From Agrocybe praecox (lineage: Eukaryota; Basidiomycota; Agaricomycetes; Agaricales; Agrocybaceae), in the NCBI GenBank assembly GCA_964017145.1, contig OZ024841.1:2170001-2234000 (forward strand): DNA of 64,000 nucleotides, in the 5' to 3' direction. Below the pieces are notes generated by a model, which saw only the letters and a list, made by a program, of their open reading frames with translations, ran no database searches and was not told where the DNA came from. Of the stretch, positions 37,611 through 47,938 are shown piece after piece (within the stretch, counting starts at the first letter, position 1; the number at the start of each line of letters is the position of its first letter). The position numbers and the translations under genes are program-made.

Positions 37611-37851
37611 TCTTGTTCAGAGACATCTTTTTCTCTTCATATTTTGCAAAAGTATACATTACACTTCATTTTAGTACTTTTCTTCCTCGATCTTTTTTCG
37701 GACATCTTATTTATCAATTATCTCCAATATTTGCATGTAGTTTTAAAAATGGATCTCGCATCAGCAACGTTTCTCGAGCCATAATTTACCGTGATTCGTT
37801 GACCGAGTTTTCTTAAGACAAGTCAGAGTGGTGGTAAATGGAAAGCATGCA

Positions 37852-39102
37852 TCAAAATCTATTCTTTTCCTTTATTAATCCGATATTTTCTTCCTTAAGC
37901 TTTATATTTAGCGATTGCCAAATATCTCGGGCATATTTTTCACCGTCCTACGAACACAGACATTGAACAACGAATTTGAAATGGATAAATTTCAGGTTTT
38001 ACCTTGAGAAGGTCGGCCAACTGGGTGGATGTGAGCTCGCCACTGCCAAGCGTGCGCATTCCTTGAACGTTCGTCGATTGCGAAGAATCGAAGGAAAACA
38101 TGAAAAGAACACGTAAAGGTGTTGCGGCTTCTTCTTGTGATGTTGCGTCTAGAAAATGCACGGGAGATACCTGGAATAATCGCGTGAGATTATATTTTTT
38201 GGGGTGTATAAGATAAGAAAGAACGTGTGTGATATTTACGAGGTTCAAGGTGACACATATAGGCCAATCTTGCCTGCCGTCGAGTATTTCTCCTTCATCC
38301 CAGTAATCAGGCAGTTCGAAATCGGTAGCATTTTGGATTTGACGCGTGTCGAACCCGCTGACGACCTCCTCGTCGATATCCATGTCACCTGAGCCGCCGG
38401 TCTTGCCATCGACAGTGGCTGACGGTCCTGTCTTTTTAGCTTTGTATTCCACACTGCGCGTTCGAGGGACTTTTGTATCCCAAAGCGCTGCCCGCGCAGC
38501 CATGAAGATAGCATCGTATACATTGCCCGAGTCGACAAGGATCACAAGGTCGAGATTCAGCAGCCATGATTTTTTTCCCGAGAGAATTCCGAGGTTTTTT
38601 GGATGGAGAGACGGGTGGGTGAGTGTGTCTTGCAGTATCGTCGTCATGTCATATTGGAGGTCGTCTAGTGCGGCGGAGGTGAGGTGTGGATACGCTGCGG
38701 GAGAGCTTTCCTTGCAGATAATGGGGGATTAAAATTTAGTTGCGGTTAGTTTTTTTTCTTTTCAATAGTTGTAGATTTTTAGGTTGGAAGGAGGAATTGT
38801 GTATCTACCTACCAGGTCACAGAACATGCAATTTTTCCTCCTTCGACGCCCCCACTCCCGTGTTGAATGTTTTCGACTTCGAGTTTTGTTGCAGCGATAA
38901 TCTCTGTCCCTCCTGAGCCATCGTGTGGGTTTCGACCGATGCTGAGTCTTGCACTCCCGTTAGCTAGAGGAGCTACAGATGTTTCGAGAGAAATGGTTCT
39001 GAAATCTTGCAACGCACGACCATCAGCGCGTGTTGGCGGATTCAAAAGCAATCCAGCTTGAATAAATGATTTCTCTGCTTTTGATATCGGGGTGGTGCTC
39101 AT
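37852..39102 (-). CDS. RRP42: Exosome core subunit, RNase PH-like (probably Rrp42)
   Basis: Ring subunit of the RNA exosome, which trims rRNA and degrades RNA. The start is MSTTPISKAEKSFIQAGLLL, then TRADGRALQDFRTISLETSV, APLANGSARLSIGR and EIIAATKLEVE. After an intron: ALDDLQYDMTTILQDTLTHP, LLNLDLVILVDSGNVYDAIF and MAARAALWDTKVPRTRSVEY. The PH-ring fold and the ETSV..ANGSARLSIG form fit Rrp42/EXOSC7 better than Rrp43. An acidic insertion (GDMDIDEEV) lies near 38380. The last exon reads DGEKYARDIWQSLNIKLKEE and stops at 37852. No catalytic phosphorolytic residues are expected in this eukaryotic subunit. Convergent with DAHP synthase. Confidence 0.8.
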
Positions 39103-39466
39103 GGTCGTTGCAGTAGTAGATGCAGATTAGCAAAAGTGACAAGAGGCCAAATTTGGATGTGCTTATGATCACTTCACTACTAATTACTCTAATCGACCAG
39201 TATATGAGTTACAATTTTTACTGTATGGAGTACAAAAGGATATAAAAGAAAAAAAGTTCAAGACGCGTCCAATAAACCCAAGCTGCGTCGCCCTGCCAGA
39301 TTAACATAGAGTGTATATAATCAAGTGTTATTTCGTACGAGTAAGTAGGCGGGAAGGGATCGAACACATAACATTAAATCTGACAATCGACAAAGCATGA
39401 TAACAAGTGAGAACAGGAATTCATAAGGTTGAAGTGCCACATAGAATTGCGTCGCCGTATCATGTA
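39103..39466. promoter_or_regulatory. RRP42 5' region and TAF8-like gene 3' flank
   Basis: Both neighbours are on the minus strand. This 364 bp AT-rich gap should hold the RRP42 promoter near 39103 and the 3' UTR of the upstream gene. Nothing specific was recognised. Confidence 0.35.
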
Positions 39467-41318
39467 TCATTTAACACCTTTGCTCCTCGAGCTTACAGGC
39501 AGCGAGATGAGCCCGCTCCCGCTAGCCTGAATGCTGCCAATGCGATTACGTCCTCGTACAGGAGGGTTCAATGAGACTTTGAAATCCTTTGGCTCGTATT
39601 CCCAGGTAGCAAACATACGTGCATCTGGAAGGACAGGCTTGACGGGCGAATCTTTCGTATTTGACGAAGGAGTCTCTTTTGATTTAGACGCCGTGGGGGT
39701 TGCAGAAGGGGCCCCATCGGGACCAGGTGTAGCGTTTGCATTCCAGGGTGCAGCAATACCATTCCCGTAAACGAGTGGCTTGCTGCCTCGGTGAAGCACA
39801 GGAGGGTGAGACAAACGACTTGTTCGTGTGAGGATCGTGGGCTGGGGGATTGATGACATGTAAGCGTTCATCACATCGTATGATATAGAAAGGTGGAACA
39901 AGACACGTACCGGAAGGATGTGACGAGCAAGTTCTGGTATCCGCGATGTTTGCTGACTGATAAGAGGTGCTATAGGCTCACTGCCTGCAACAGGCCGATA
40001 GACTGTAATCGGCAATTTTGGATCCTTGTCTGGTCCGTCACCTTTAGGCTTAACTTCATTGCCAATCAGGTCAGTATTCGCGATGGGATAAGTGGGACCA
40101 ATAGTAGCCACACGAGGTGCACAAGGTCCTACACTGCCAAAAAGCGTGTCGGCCGGGTTCCAGCGACGGTTCGATTGTGCTTGCTTCATTAGAGCCATAG
40201 CTACTTTATGCCGTGGCGGGTTGAGTGGAGGGAGCTCGGGAGGAGGTGGATGGGTAAGAATGTGGTGATAAGCCGAAAATAATGAAGGTTCAACGAGAGG
40301 AGTAGGAAGACGATTTTGACGTGTCTGTGTGGCAAGCGGAGGGGGAGCATTCGAGGGTAAATGCCATTCAGGAACAGATGAAAGTGACGATTGGGAATAA
40401 GGGACTTGGACGAGAATGTCTGAAGCCGCTGCAGATGTTAAAGATTGTGAAAGAGTTACAGGTGGCTTTTCTATCTTGACTTCGGGTATCTGAGTTGGCG
40501 GAGGGTGCATCACAGGCTGTGCATGAGATAGTGGACCATTGCCATTGTCCATGGGAGACGGAGGTAAGTCGTCCAAGATAGTAGGAAACGGGGGTAAAAA
40601 GTCAGGTATATGTTCAGGCGGCTGCCAGCTATTCGCTCGCGTTCGCTTTCGCTGAGGCGATGAAGGATTTGATATAGGTGATAATGGTAAGGTTGGTGTG
40701 GTCGGTCGTGACGGAGGTCGTTTCCTTTGAAGAGTTTCTGCTCTGCTTGGAGATGAGTCAAGATCCATATCACTCTTGATTGTTGCAGCATTAATCTCTG
40801 CTTCATCGTCCTCATCTTCGTCAGCCGAATATTCTTCCTCCTCCTCTTCTTCATCTTGAAGCAGTTCGGGTGGACAGTAAGCGTACTCCAGCGGAATGGC
40901 ATCATCATGATCCTGTTTTAGACCCTCAGAAAGTTGGGCTGTAGCTCGTAAGTACAAGGACAACAAGTTCAAGTGGCCAGCAAAGAAACATACACTTGAA
41001 TTCATGAAGATCCTCGACCCGTCGAGCAGAATAAAGCGCATAACGGTTGAGTTCCTTCCCTTCCGTCGCACAGTATTCACTCAGCTCTTCTACACTGACC
41101 CCAAGCTCATCTAGAGCGCCCATAGCGTCCCGCACCGTTAGCCCTGTTCTGCCCGCATGTTGTGAATATTTTGCACAAGTTGACGTCAAAAGAGTAAGAT
41201 ATCGAGAGAGGAGGTCGGTGAGGACGGAAGATGCCTGACTTGAGGACCTGGAAAAGGCATGGGCGTGTAAGGTGCGCTGTACTGCTGACTCCAGCAATTT
41301 GTGGGCCCCGCTCTCCAT
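39467..41318 (-). CDS. TAF8: TFIID subunit TAF8-like, histone-fold (bromodomain-associated) protein
   Basis: The first exon encodes a histone fold of the Bromo_TP kind: KLLESAVQRTLHAHAFSRSS, VLTDLLSRYLTLLTSTCAKY and GLTVRDAMGALDELGVSVEE. Such folds pair with TAF10 in TFIID. After an intron comes a strongly acidic patch (DEEEEEEEYSADEDEDDEAE) and then WQPPEHIPDFLPPFPTILDD, which matches the short TAF8/TAF3 C-terminal motif. A conserved-looking stretch, RRWNPADTLFGSVGPCAP, lies further on. The remaining 300 residues are Pro/Ser-rich. TAF8 is favoured over TAF3 because I see no PHD finger. Start ATG at 41316-41318; stop TGA at 39467-39469. Confidence 0.72.
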
Positions 41319-41455
41319 GAGGGTAAGCCTTCCAGCGACGAACGATGATGAAAGTCAAAGACGTCGAGTACTACTTGTAATATTCTCACGGTCTCACCAA
41401 ACATAGCCAACCGTATGCGGTTCGCGTCCAAATCAAATCCTCCTTTCTGGCATCC
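41319..41455. promoter_or_regulatory. Compact divergent promoter, TAF8-like / SRAP
   Basis: Only 137 bp separate the two start codons, so the genes are likely to share one control region. No motif was recognised. Confidence 0.45.
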
Positions 41456-42883
41456 ATGTGCGGTCGCTTTTCTTTGCGCGTTGATGTAAAGTTTATTTTC
41501 TTACCAGATTTATATTCTCTCTGAATATTTCCAGCGAGATGACATATTTCAACAACTCCCAGATCAAGGTCTCGACATTGATGAATGGATAGACGAGGAG
41601 GAATTTGTACCAAGATACAATATTGCACCGCGTACTCAAGCTCCTGTTATTCGTCACAGAGATCCGGATTCAAACGACAGCCCTCTTATAATGCAAACCA
41701 TGAAATGGGGCTTGGTACCCCACTGGAGCAAATTCGAGGACAAGTCTCTCAACACCACAAACGCGCGGTCTGAGAATCTAATTGAGGGTGGAGGTATGTG
41801 GGGAAGTCTCAAAGGGAAAAAGAGATGCGCCATTCCTTGTCAAGGGTACATACTTGCCTGCCAGCATGCATTGAATTTGACTCAATCTCACTACTTGGCC
41901 CAGCTATTACGAGTGGCTTACGAAAGGGAAAGAGAAACTTCCTCATTTCGTAAAACGCAAGGATGGGAAACTATTACTCATGGCGGGGCTCTATGACTCT
42001 GTTGTACTGGAAGGCATATCCTCCCTTTATTCCACCTTCCCTCGGAAAATGACTTGATCATTTTTTGGACTAGGCAAAACGCTTTGGACGTTCACCATCG
42101 TCACAACTGACGCAAATAAGGAATTTTCTTGGCTGCACGATCGTCAGCCCGTATTCCTGACAAACCGCGACGCGATTTATCGGTGGCTTGATACTTCCTC
42201 GCATAATTGGTCAACGGAGCTCACTAAAATGGTCCAACCTTATTCTGACTTGTCTGTTCCCTTGGACTGGTATGTACACGGGTGCGCCCAAATGACGTCC
42301 TGCGTGTACTGATACGAATCTACCTGCCAGCTACCCTGTACCGAAGGAAGTCGGTAAAGTGGGAACCGAGTCCCCATCTTTCATCGAACCAATTTCAGAA
42401 CGTAAGGATAGCATCGAAGCTATGTTTTTAAACCAGAAACAAAAGGCTTCGACGACTTCAAAATCGAAAAATTTTGGCACCAAAAGGAAGCTCCAAGAAA
42501 CGGGATTAACAGGGAGTGCTCAGCCATCGCATTCTACCAAGGATGAAAACCCTTCCGGTTCATCTAGTAAACGCATAAAGTCAGATCATGGGGACGATTC
42601 AAACCAACCGACAAATGTAAGCCAATACACATGTCTTACTGAAATTACAATTATACGATACGAATATTCTTAGGCTAAAACAGCATACGAAGATCATAAG
42701 GTGTCGTCTCCTGCCAAATCGAAACCCAAACCTTCACCCTCGAAGAAACAGGCAGCTAAGGTACCAAGTGTATCCACATTTAATGCATTTAATGCCACTG
42801 ATTTTATGTTAATCACGAACTTGAATCTGTAGGAATCATTGGGAGGGAATTTAAAAATCAGTTCTTTCTTCAAGAAAGCTTGA
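41456..42883 (+). CDS. SRAP domain protein (HMCES/YedK family), abasic-site DNA-protein crosslink shield
   Basis: SRAP proteins use Cys2 to form a covalent crosslink with abasic sites in single-stranded DNA, protecting forks. The start MCGRFSLRVD places Cys at position 2 after Met removal. Other signatures: RYNIAPRTQAPV, MQTMKWGLVPHWSKF, NTTNARSENL, CAIPCQGYYEW (joined over an intron) and WLHDRQPVFLTNRDAIYRWL. The invariant Glu and His of the active site lie in the YYEW and HDR motifs. HDRQPV replaces the usual HDRMPV. A disordered Lys/Ser tail ends NLKISSFFKKA, which resembles a PCNA-binding PIP box, as in human HMCES. About six introns; stop TGA at 42881-42883. Confidence 0.9.
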
Positions 42884-43212
42884 ATGTGAAGTAGGTCATA
42901 AGTAGTTTGGACAATAGGCCGCTCTTTATGATGATCTTGACTTTTTAGTAATATAAACGACGCGTGTATTATGTATGTATATTATAGATATGTTTAATAA
43001 CCAGGACCAGACAGAGACTCTTCTCTTAGTGTAATTCTTTTCTTCATCTTTCCGACTTGGCAGTCAGACCAAATCTGACTGCCAAAATAGGTACAGGGAG
43101 GCATGTGAAGCTAACAAGAGTAAACAGAGTGCCGCAAATGGGCACCTCGGCGGTCGCGTTCACGAGTTTGATATGAAGGTCGCGATCTCTCAACGTTCAT
43201 CCAGGATCTACC
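42884..43212. other. Intergenic region with a perfect 12 bp inverted repeat
   Basis: Between SRAP (3' end) and the myosin light chain (5' end), both on the plus strand. It carries the inverted repeat listed separately at 43057-43085, and presumably the light-chain promoter. Confidence 0.4.
43057..43085. repeat. Perfect inverted repeat, 12 bp arms, 5 nt loop
   Basis: The arms TTGGCAGTCAGA and TCTGACTGCCAA are exact reverse complements around CCAAA. It lies 128 bp upstream of the light-chain start codon and 174 bp after the SRAP stop. It could form a hairpin in the SRAP 3' end or be a dimeric factor site. Confidence 0.75.
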
Positions 43213-43961
43213 ATGGTGCGTCTCCCATATTTCTTGATATACACCACGAACTCCGATTAAACATGTTTCTAGAGTGATAACGCAGGTGAGCTCTCTGTCT
43301 AGAGTCTAGACCAGCCTGAATACATCTTTACTACGACAGAATATAAGGAGGCATTTGCCCTCTTTGATAAACGAGGCACTGGAGCTGTTCCAAGAGAGAC
43401 ACTGGGAGACCTTCTTCGTGCCCTCGGTCAGAACCCCACACAAGCTGAAGTAGCGGAGATTGTTGCTGCAGCCCCTCGCGATGGTAAGTGTTTATGCGTA
43501 TGCTTGTCAACGCTGTGCAAAGGAATGTTTACTAAAATCTATCATTGTGCACAGTTGATTACAAGACTTTCTTGTCCATCTTGAATAGGCCTGACGGCTT
43601 CAAGCCTGCTGGAACCCCTGGTAATACATTATTTTGGAGGCATCTCTCGATTACTTTGATTTCTTATGTTTTCTCCCTTTCATCTTCATTCTAGAGGAGT
43701 TCATTCGCGGCTTCCAGGTCTTCGATAAAGAAGGGAACGGCTTCATTGGCGCTGGAGAGCTGAGATACGTACTTACGCAGCTGGGCGAAAAGATGACCGA
43801 CGAGGAAGTGGATGAGCTCCTGAAAGGCGTCCAGATCGGCGCGTGAGTGGACTTCTTTCTTCTTCTTCGAACATCCATCACTAAATAACGATGTATATAT
43901 GAATCTAGTGACGGCAATGTTAACTACGAATCTTTCGTGCGCACTATTCTCAGCCAGTAGA
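43213..43961 (+). CDS. MLC1: Myosin essential light chain (Cdc4/Mlc1 type EF-hand protein)
   Basis: Light chain for myosin II and V, acting in cytokinesis and vesicle transport. Exons read as 43213-43215, 43273-43285, 43340-43483, 43555-43620, 43695-43842 and 43909-43961. The product is about 141 residues, starting [20 protein letters not shown], with [37 protein letters not shown] and [12 protein letters not shown] at the end. Only one EF-hand loop ([12 protein letters not shown]) looks near canonical. The others lack ligands, as expected for essential light chains and unlike calmodulin. The first coding exon is the ATG alone and the second is 13 nt. Both are required to give MSDNAEYKEAF, which matches the family N terminus. 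Confidence 0.92.
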
Positions 43962-44488
43962 GGAGTGCGTTTGTTGTATATTTTTCTTGAGTAGAAGTTT
44001 GTAAGGATATTGAATCACATCAAATCAATGCCTGATGCTTGACACGGTTCGACTCTACGGATGCCGAAGGGCAAGAAGCGGTCATATTTGCCCCACACGG
44101 TTGATTTTAACTAATTGCTTTTGTGCTTTTGAGTGGTTTTATGGATGTTCATCAAAAGTTGTCGTGTTGCCCCTTTGGCATGGATTTGGGAGCCAGAAAG
44201 TACGTTGGAATTCACACCTACGATGGCAAAAGATAACACTAGCCCATGCTGACACAAGGTTTATAAGATGTTTTACAATTTTTATTTTGTACTGGATGAA
44301 TGTTTGATACAGATGTGGTAAAGAGTAGAAGGTATGTATACATGTATGTTGCCTGTTGTACACTACTGTTGCGTGTCGCAGAAGGTAGATGAGCCAAAAA
44401 CATGAATCGGCTTATAAGCCAAAGCGAAGAGAAAGGAAAGATGTGTCGTAAGTAGATCATAAATGGACAGGCATCGTCGATTAGGCAT
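43962..44488. other. Convergent 3' intergenic region
   Basis: This 527 bp region lies between the 3' ends of the light chain and IMP dehydrogenase genes. Short frames on both strands have no family resemblance. No RNA gene was recognised. Confidence 0.4.
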
Positions 44489-46404
44489 TTAGGCAAAGAG
44501 TCGTTTGGTGTACCTGTAAGCGTCAAGTTGTTAGCGTTGAACTTCTATGGTGATTAATAACATTAGACTTACGAGTTCAATCCGTGGACGCCACCCTCGA
44601 CCTGGGCACTGGCAGTTCGGAGCTCAAAGCGCACGGCACCATCTTGGACACCCTTCTGGAAGGCGGCGATGCTACGGACACCGACGTCCTGGAGCGAGTG
44701 CTGGACACCAACGTATAGGTAAGGCAAGAAGGCCTTGACGCTACCCTTGTCCTGCACATCACCAGAGACACCTTGGGCAACCTTGACAGCGCTGCTCTCC
44801 GAGAAGTAGCGGGAAGTAGCGGCATTCTCGACGGTGGCAGCTTTCTTGGGTGCAGGGTACTTGCTGTTCTTCTGGTTACCAGACTTGGCAGCCTGGCCTT
44901 GCTCCATGGCCTCGAGACTACCCATTCCACGGTAGGCCTTGACGCGCTTGCCTTCGTGATAGAAGTACTCTCCTGGTGCCTCTTCGGTTCCAGCGAGTAG
45001 ACCACCCATCATGACTGCTCCAGCACCGAGAGCGATGGCCTTGACTATGTGACCAACGTTACCGATACCGCCATCAGCGATGACAGGAACGCCGAATTTG
45101 TTGGAGAATTCGGCGACGGCGTAGACGGCAGTGGCTTGAGGACGGCCGACAGCCATGACTTCCTGTGTGATACAGATAGATCCGGAGCCCATACCGACGC
45201 GGAGTCCATCAGCGCCTGCTGCAATGAGGGAAGCGGCTTGTTCGCGTGTAACAACGTTGCCGGCAATGATTTCGAGCTTGGGGAACGTGGCCTTGATCCA
45301 CTGGATCATTTCGATTTGGAAGATAGAGTTTCCTTGAGAGGAGTCGAGGACGACGATATCGAGACCGGCCTCAACGAGGAGGGCAAGACGTTCACGGTCA
45401 GAGGGGCGCGTACCTACAGCGGCAGCAGCATAGAGTTGCTTGCTCTGAGGGTCCTTGGAAGCCAAAGGATAAGACTGGTTCTTCAAGAGATCGGAGCGAG
45501 CAAGGAGGGAAATGAACTGTCCAGCCGAGTTAACGATGGGCAACTTGCCCTTTTTCGAGTCGCGAAGGATATCATTTGCTTCAGAAAGGGTGATTCCCTG
45601 CTGGGCAGTAACAAGATCCGTGGTCATAACCTCGGATAGTGGTGTTGAGGGGTCACGGAACTGGATATCCCTGGCGGTGACAATACCGACAAGCTTCCCG
45701 CCAACGACACCATTATCTAAAATATGGAGGGGTTAGCTCGTGCAGATGAAGTAAGAAAGGAAGAATGAAATCAGAAATGTAACATAAAAAGTATCCCCTA
45801 ATCACGCAAATTTATTCGCGTTATCTCGGTAGAACGAAGGTTGTATACTATTCATCACGTACGATGAAAGAACTAGAGAAAGGATTACTAACCAGTGATG
45901 GGGATGCCGCAGAAACCAAGTCTAGCCTTGATGTCAAGGACGTCTTCCACGAGGTGGGTGGGGGAGAGAACGACAGGGTCGGAAATGAAACCATTTTCAT
46001 GACGCTTTACTCTTCGGACCATAGCCGCCTGGGACTCGGCAGGCTGATTGTGATGGATAACACCAATGCCTCCTAAGAGCTGGATAGAGACTAAGAAAAA
46101 AATTGCAACATAGGAAAAAGAAGATACTCACAGCCATTGAGATAGCCATCTCGCTCTCGGTGACAGTGTCCATAGGACTACTGAGGAAGGGAGTCTTGAG
46201 AACGACATTGCGGGTAATGCGACTCTCTGTGACGACCTCTGAAGCCGGGAAGTCGATTTTTCCTGGTAAAAGGAGGAAATCGTTGTAGGTCAGACCACCC
46301 TGTACCTGGGAGTCCATAAGCTCTGAGACGGCAAGGCCATCTAGGCGAGAGTAAGACTTGAGATGTTCGAGGGCAGATTTTGGGTCGAGATAAGTCTGAG
46401 GCAT
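44489..46404 (-). CDS. IMD: Inosine-5'-monophosphate dehydrogenase
   Basis: Oxidises IMP to XMP with NAD, the committed step of GTP synthesis. The start is [20 protein letters not shown], then [20 protein letters not shown] and [20 protein letters not shown]. Two CBS domains lie in the middle (about 45480-46010). The catalytic loop is [20 protein letters not shown], where Cys is the nucleophile. Further motifs: [40 protein letters not shown] and the flap [20 protein letters not shown]. The end YTKRLFA comes from a small last exon (intron about 44515-44574). At least three introns. The length, about 540 residues, is normal. Target of mycophenolic acid in the family. Confidence 0.95.
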
Positions 46405-46489
46405 GCTTGGGCTTTAAGCCAGATGATTGTGTTTTTTTTTGGTCTCTATATACACATATCTTTGTTTGTTCTGTACAAATAATGATTTC

Positions 46490-47410
46490 TCAGCCGCGCC
46501 ACGCATCAAACGCGCTTTGGAATTTAGCGAATGTCCCTGTATCTGTTATCGCAAATATTATTCGGTCAAAAGATAACCTGAATCGCGCATCCTGATGGGT
46601 CAATAATTGCGCCCAGATACGCGCAACAATCGCCACGTCGTTGCGGAATACTCCCGTTCCAAATGTCCCAAGCACCAGATTTCGTATCCCATATTGCTCA
46701 AAAACGTACAGAATCCGTCCCATCCTTTCCGTCATCTGCTGTTCTATCTTCACCTCAAGTCCTGTACTTATCGGCCCATCTAGTCCTTTTTTTAGCTCCC
46801 CTGCGTTTACTGCTGCACAGCTCAGCACATCGAGTTTGAATGGGTATGTCAACCTTCCATCCTCGTCCCGGAATACTATCACGTTCGGTGAATATATCAT
46901 CGCGTGTGAATAATGCCCTGCATCTTTCTGTGCGCTTTGCCTTTTGTGCAACTCGTAGAACTGGCTGGCTTCTTCGGTGATCAAGCTTTGATACAGTGTT
47001 GAACATCGGGCAATCGATTCCTCCTGTGCTTCAGCCCCATTTTTGAAACCCCCGCCTGGTTTCGTTGCGGATGCAAAGTTTAGCACCCCAGTTGTACCTT
47101 TAGGTGCCCTTGGATGATTCTTATACGCATTGTCCAAAATTCTTGCAGCATCAATGGTCGACACCTGCAATACTGATATACGCACAGGGCAAGCACCTGG
47201 AGAGGCGCCATTGGATTTTGCCCAAAGATATGTTTCAGAACCTGGTCCAAAGAATTTGGTTTTCTTGAAAGGCTCCTCCATATCAGGGCCAAGAATATAA
47301 TCGACGCCTTTGAACGTGTAATGGCCTGCATGAAGTACGTCCATCGTCTCTTGAGCCATCTTTTTCAGCTTGGAGCGACGAGCTTCATCGTATCTCTCCG
47401 ATGATGCCAT
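46490..47410 (-). CDS. Microbial-type poly(ADP-ribose) glycohydrolase (TIGR02452 family), intronless
   Basis: A single uninterrupted frame of 306 residues with a macrodomain-like fold. Hallmarks: an N-terminal helix pair (RRSKLKKMAQETMDVLHAG), NFASATKPGGGFKNGAEAQE followed by ES (the GGG-X(n)-QEE catalytic loop of PARGs), then ARCSTLYQSL, YSHAMIYSPNVIVFRDEDGR, DVLSCAAVNAGE, RMGRILYVFEQYGIRNLVLG and TFGTGVFRNDVAIVARIW. Known members of the bacterial-type PARG class hydrolyse poly(ADP-ribose). In this fungus the substrate is inferred. It is the only intronless gene over 150 residues that I identified here. The gene starts at the ATG at 47408-47410. It lies 5-10 kb from two PARP-like genes. Confidence 0.88.
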   Translation of the reverse strand: MASSERYDEARRSKLKKMAQETMDVLHAGHYTFKGVDYILGPDMEEPFKKTKFFGPGSETYLWAKSNGASPGACPVRISVLQVSTIDAARILDNAYKNHPRAPKGTTGVLNFASATKPGGGFKNGAEAQEESIARCSTLYQSLITEEASQFYELHKRQSAQKDAGHYSHAMIYSPNVIVFRDEDGRLTYPFKLDVLSCAAVNAGELKKGLDGPISTGLEVKIEQQMTERMGRILYVFEQYGIRNLVLGTFGTGVFRNDVAIVARIWAQLLTHQDARFRLSFDRIIFAITDTGTFAKFQSAFDAWRG

Positions 47411-47938
47411 CTGTGGTATATGCCAAGTCTCCCTGCACTTTAGATGATGGATTTGCTATCGACAATCTCATACTATCAGTACAAGACATGTTGTGTTCTC
47501 GCGCGAAACTGACCGGTGGATAAACCCAGGATGTAGTGGTTAGGTGAACGTCAACGATGCCACACTACGATGATGATGGTTGACCGGGACGTTGGGCTTT
47601 ATTTGTAGCCGACACGAGGTGTTGTTGATAATCAGCGAGACTGAAAAAGAAGCGTACTTATGGGCAAGCGGTTCCGCAACCCGAGGGAGGATAAATCCAG
47701 GCTTAACTTGGCTTTAAGCTTTAAGCCTTTAAGCTGCAAGCGACTGACTAAGACGAAGGCTAGTAAGTAGTGCTATGACCTCCCATCATGATAGGAAATG
47801 AATGTAGCTCTTAGGCCATAAGGAATGCCTTTAAAGAGTGACGAAAAAATATTTTTTATCTGATTGAAAACTGGCATACAGTCTTCCTTATCTTCCTCGT
47901 GAATGTGAACTATGCCATTGCAAAAACAAAAAACCGAA
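47411..47938. promoter_or_regulatory. PARG-like gene 5' region, with TTTAAGC repeats
   Basis: Both flanking genes are on the minus strand. Positions 47713-47735 hold three near-tandem copies of TTTAAGC. The 10-mer GGCTTTAAGC at 47710-47719 also occurs at 46410-46419, a few bases upstream of the IMP dehydrogenase start. No gene was seen. Confidence 0.35.

Noticed and set aside
43213..43961. Calmodulin as identity of the EF-hand gene
   Set aside because: Calcium loops are mostly degenerate and the N terminus matches essential myosin light chains.
45049..45639. Plus-strand open frame of 196 codons
   Set aside because: It lies wholly antisense to the conserved catalytic part of IMP dehydrogenase and has no family resemblance; an antisense shadow.
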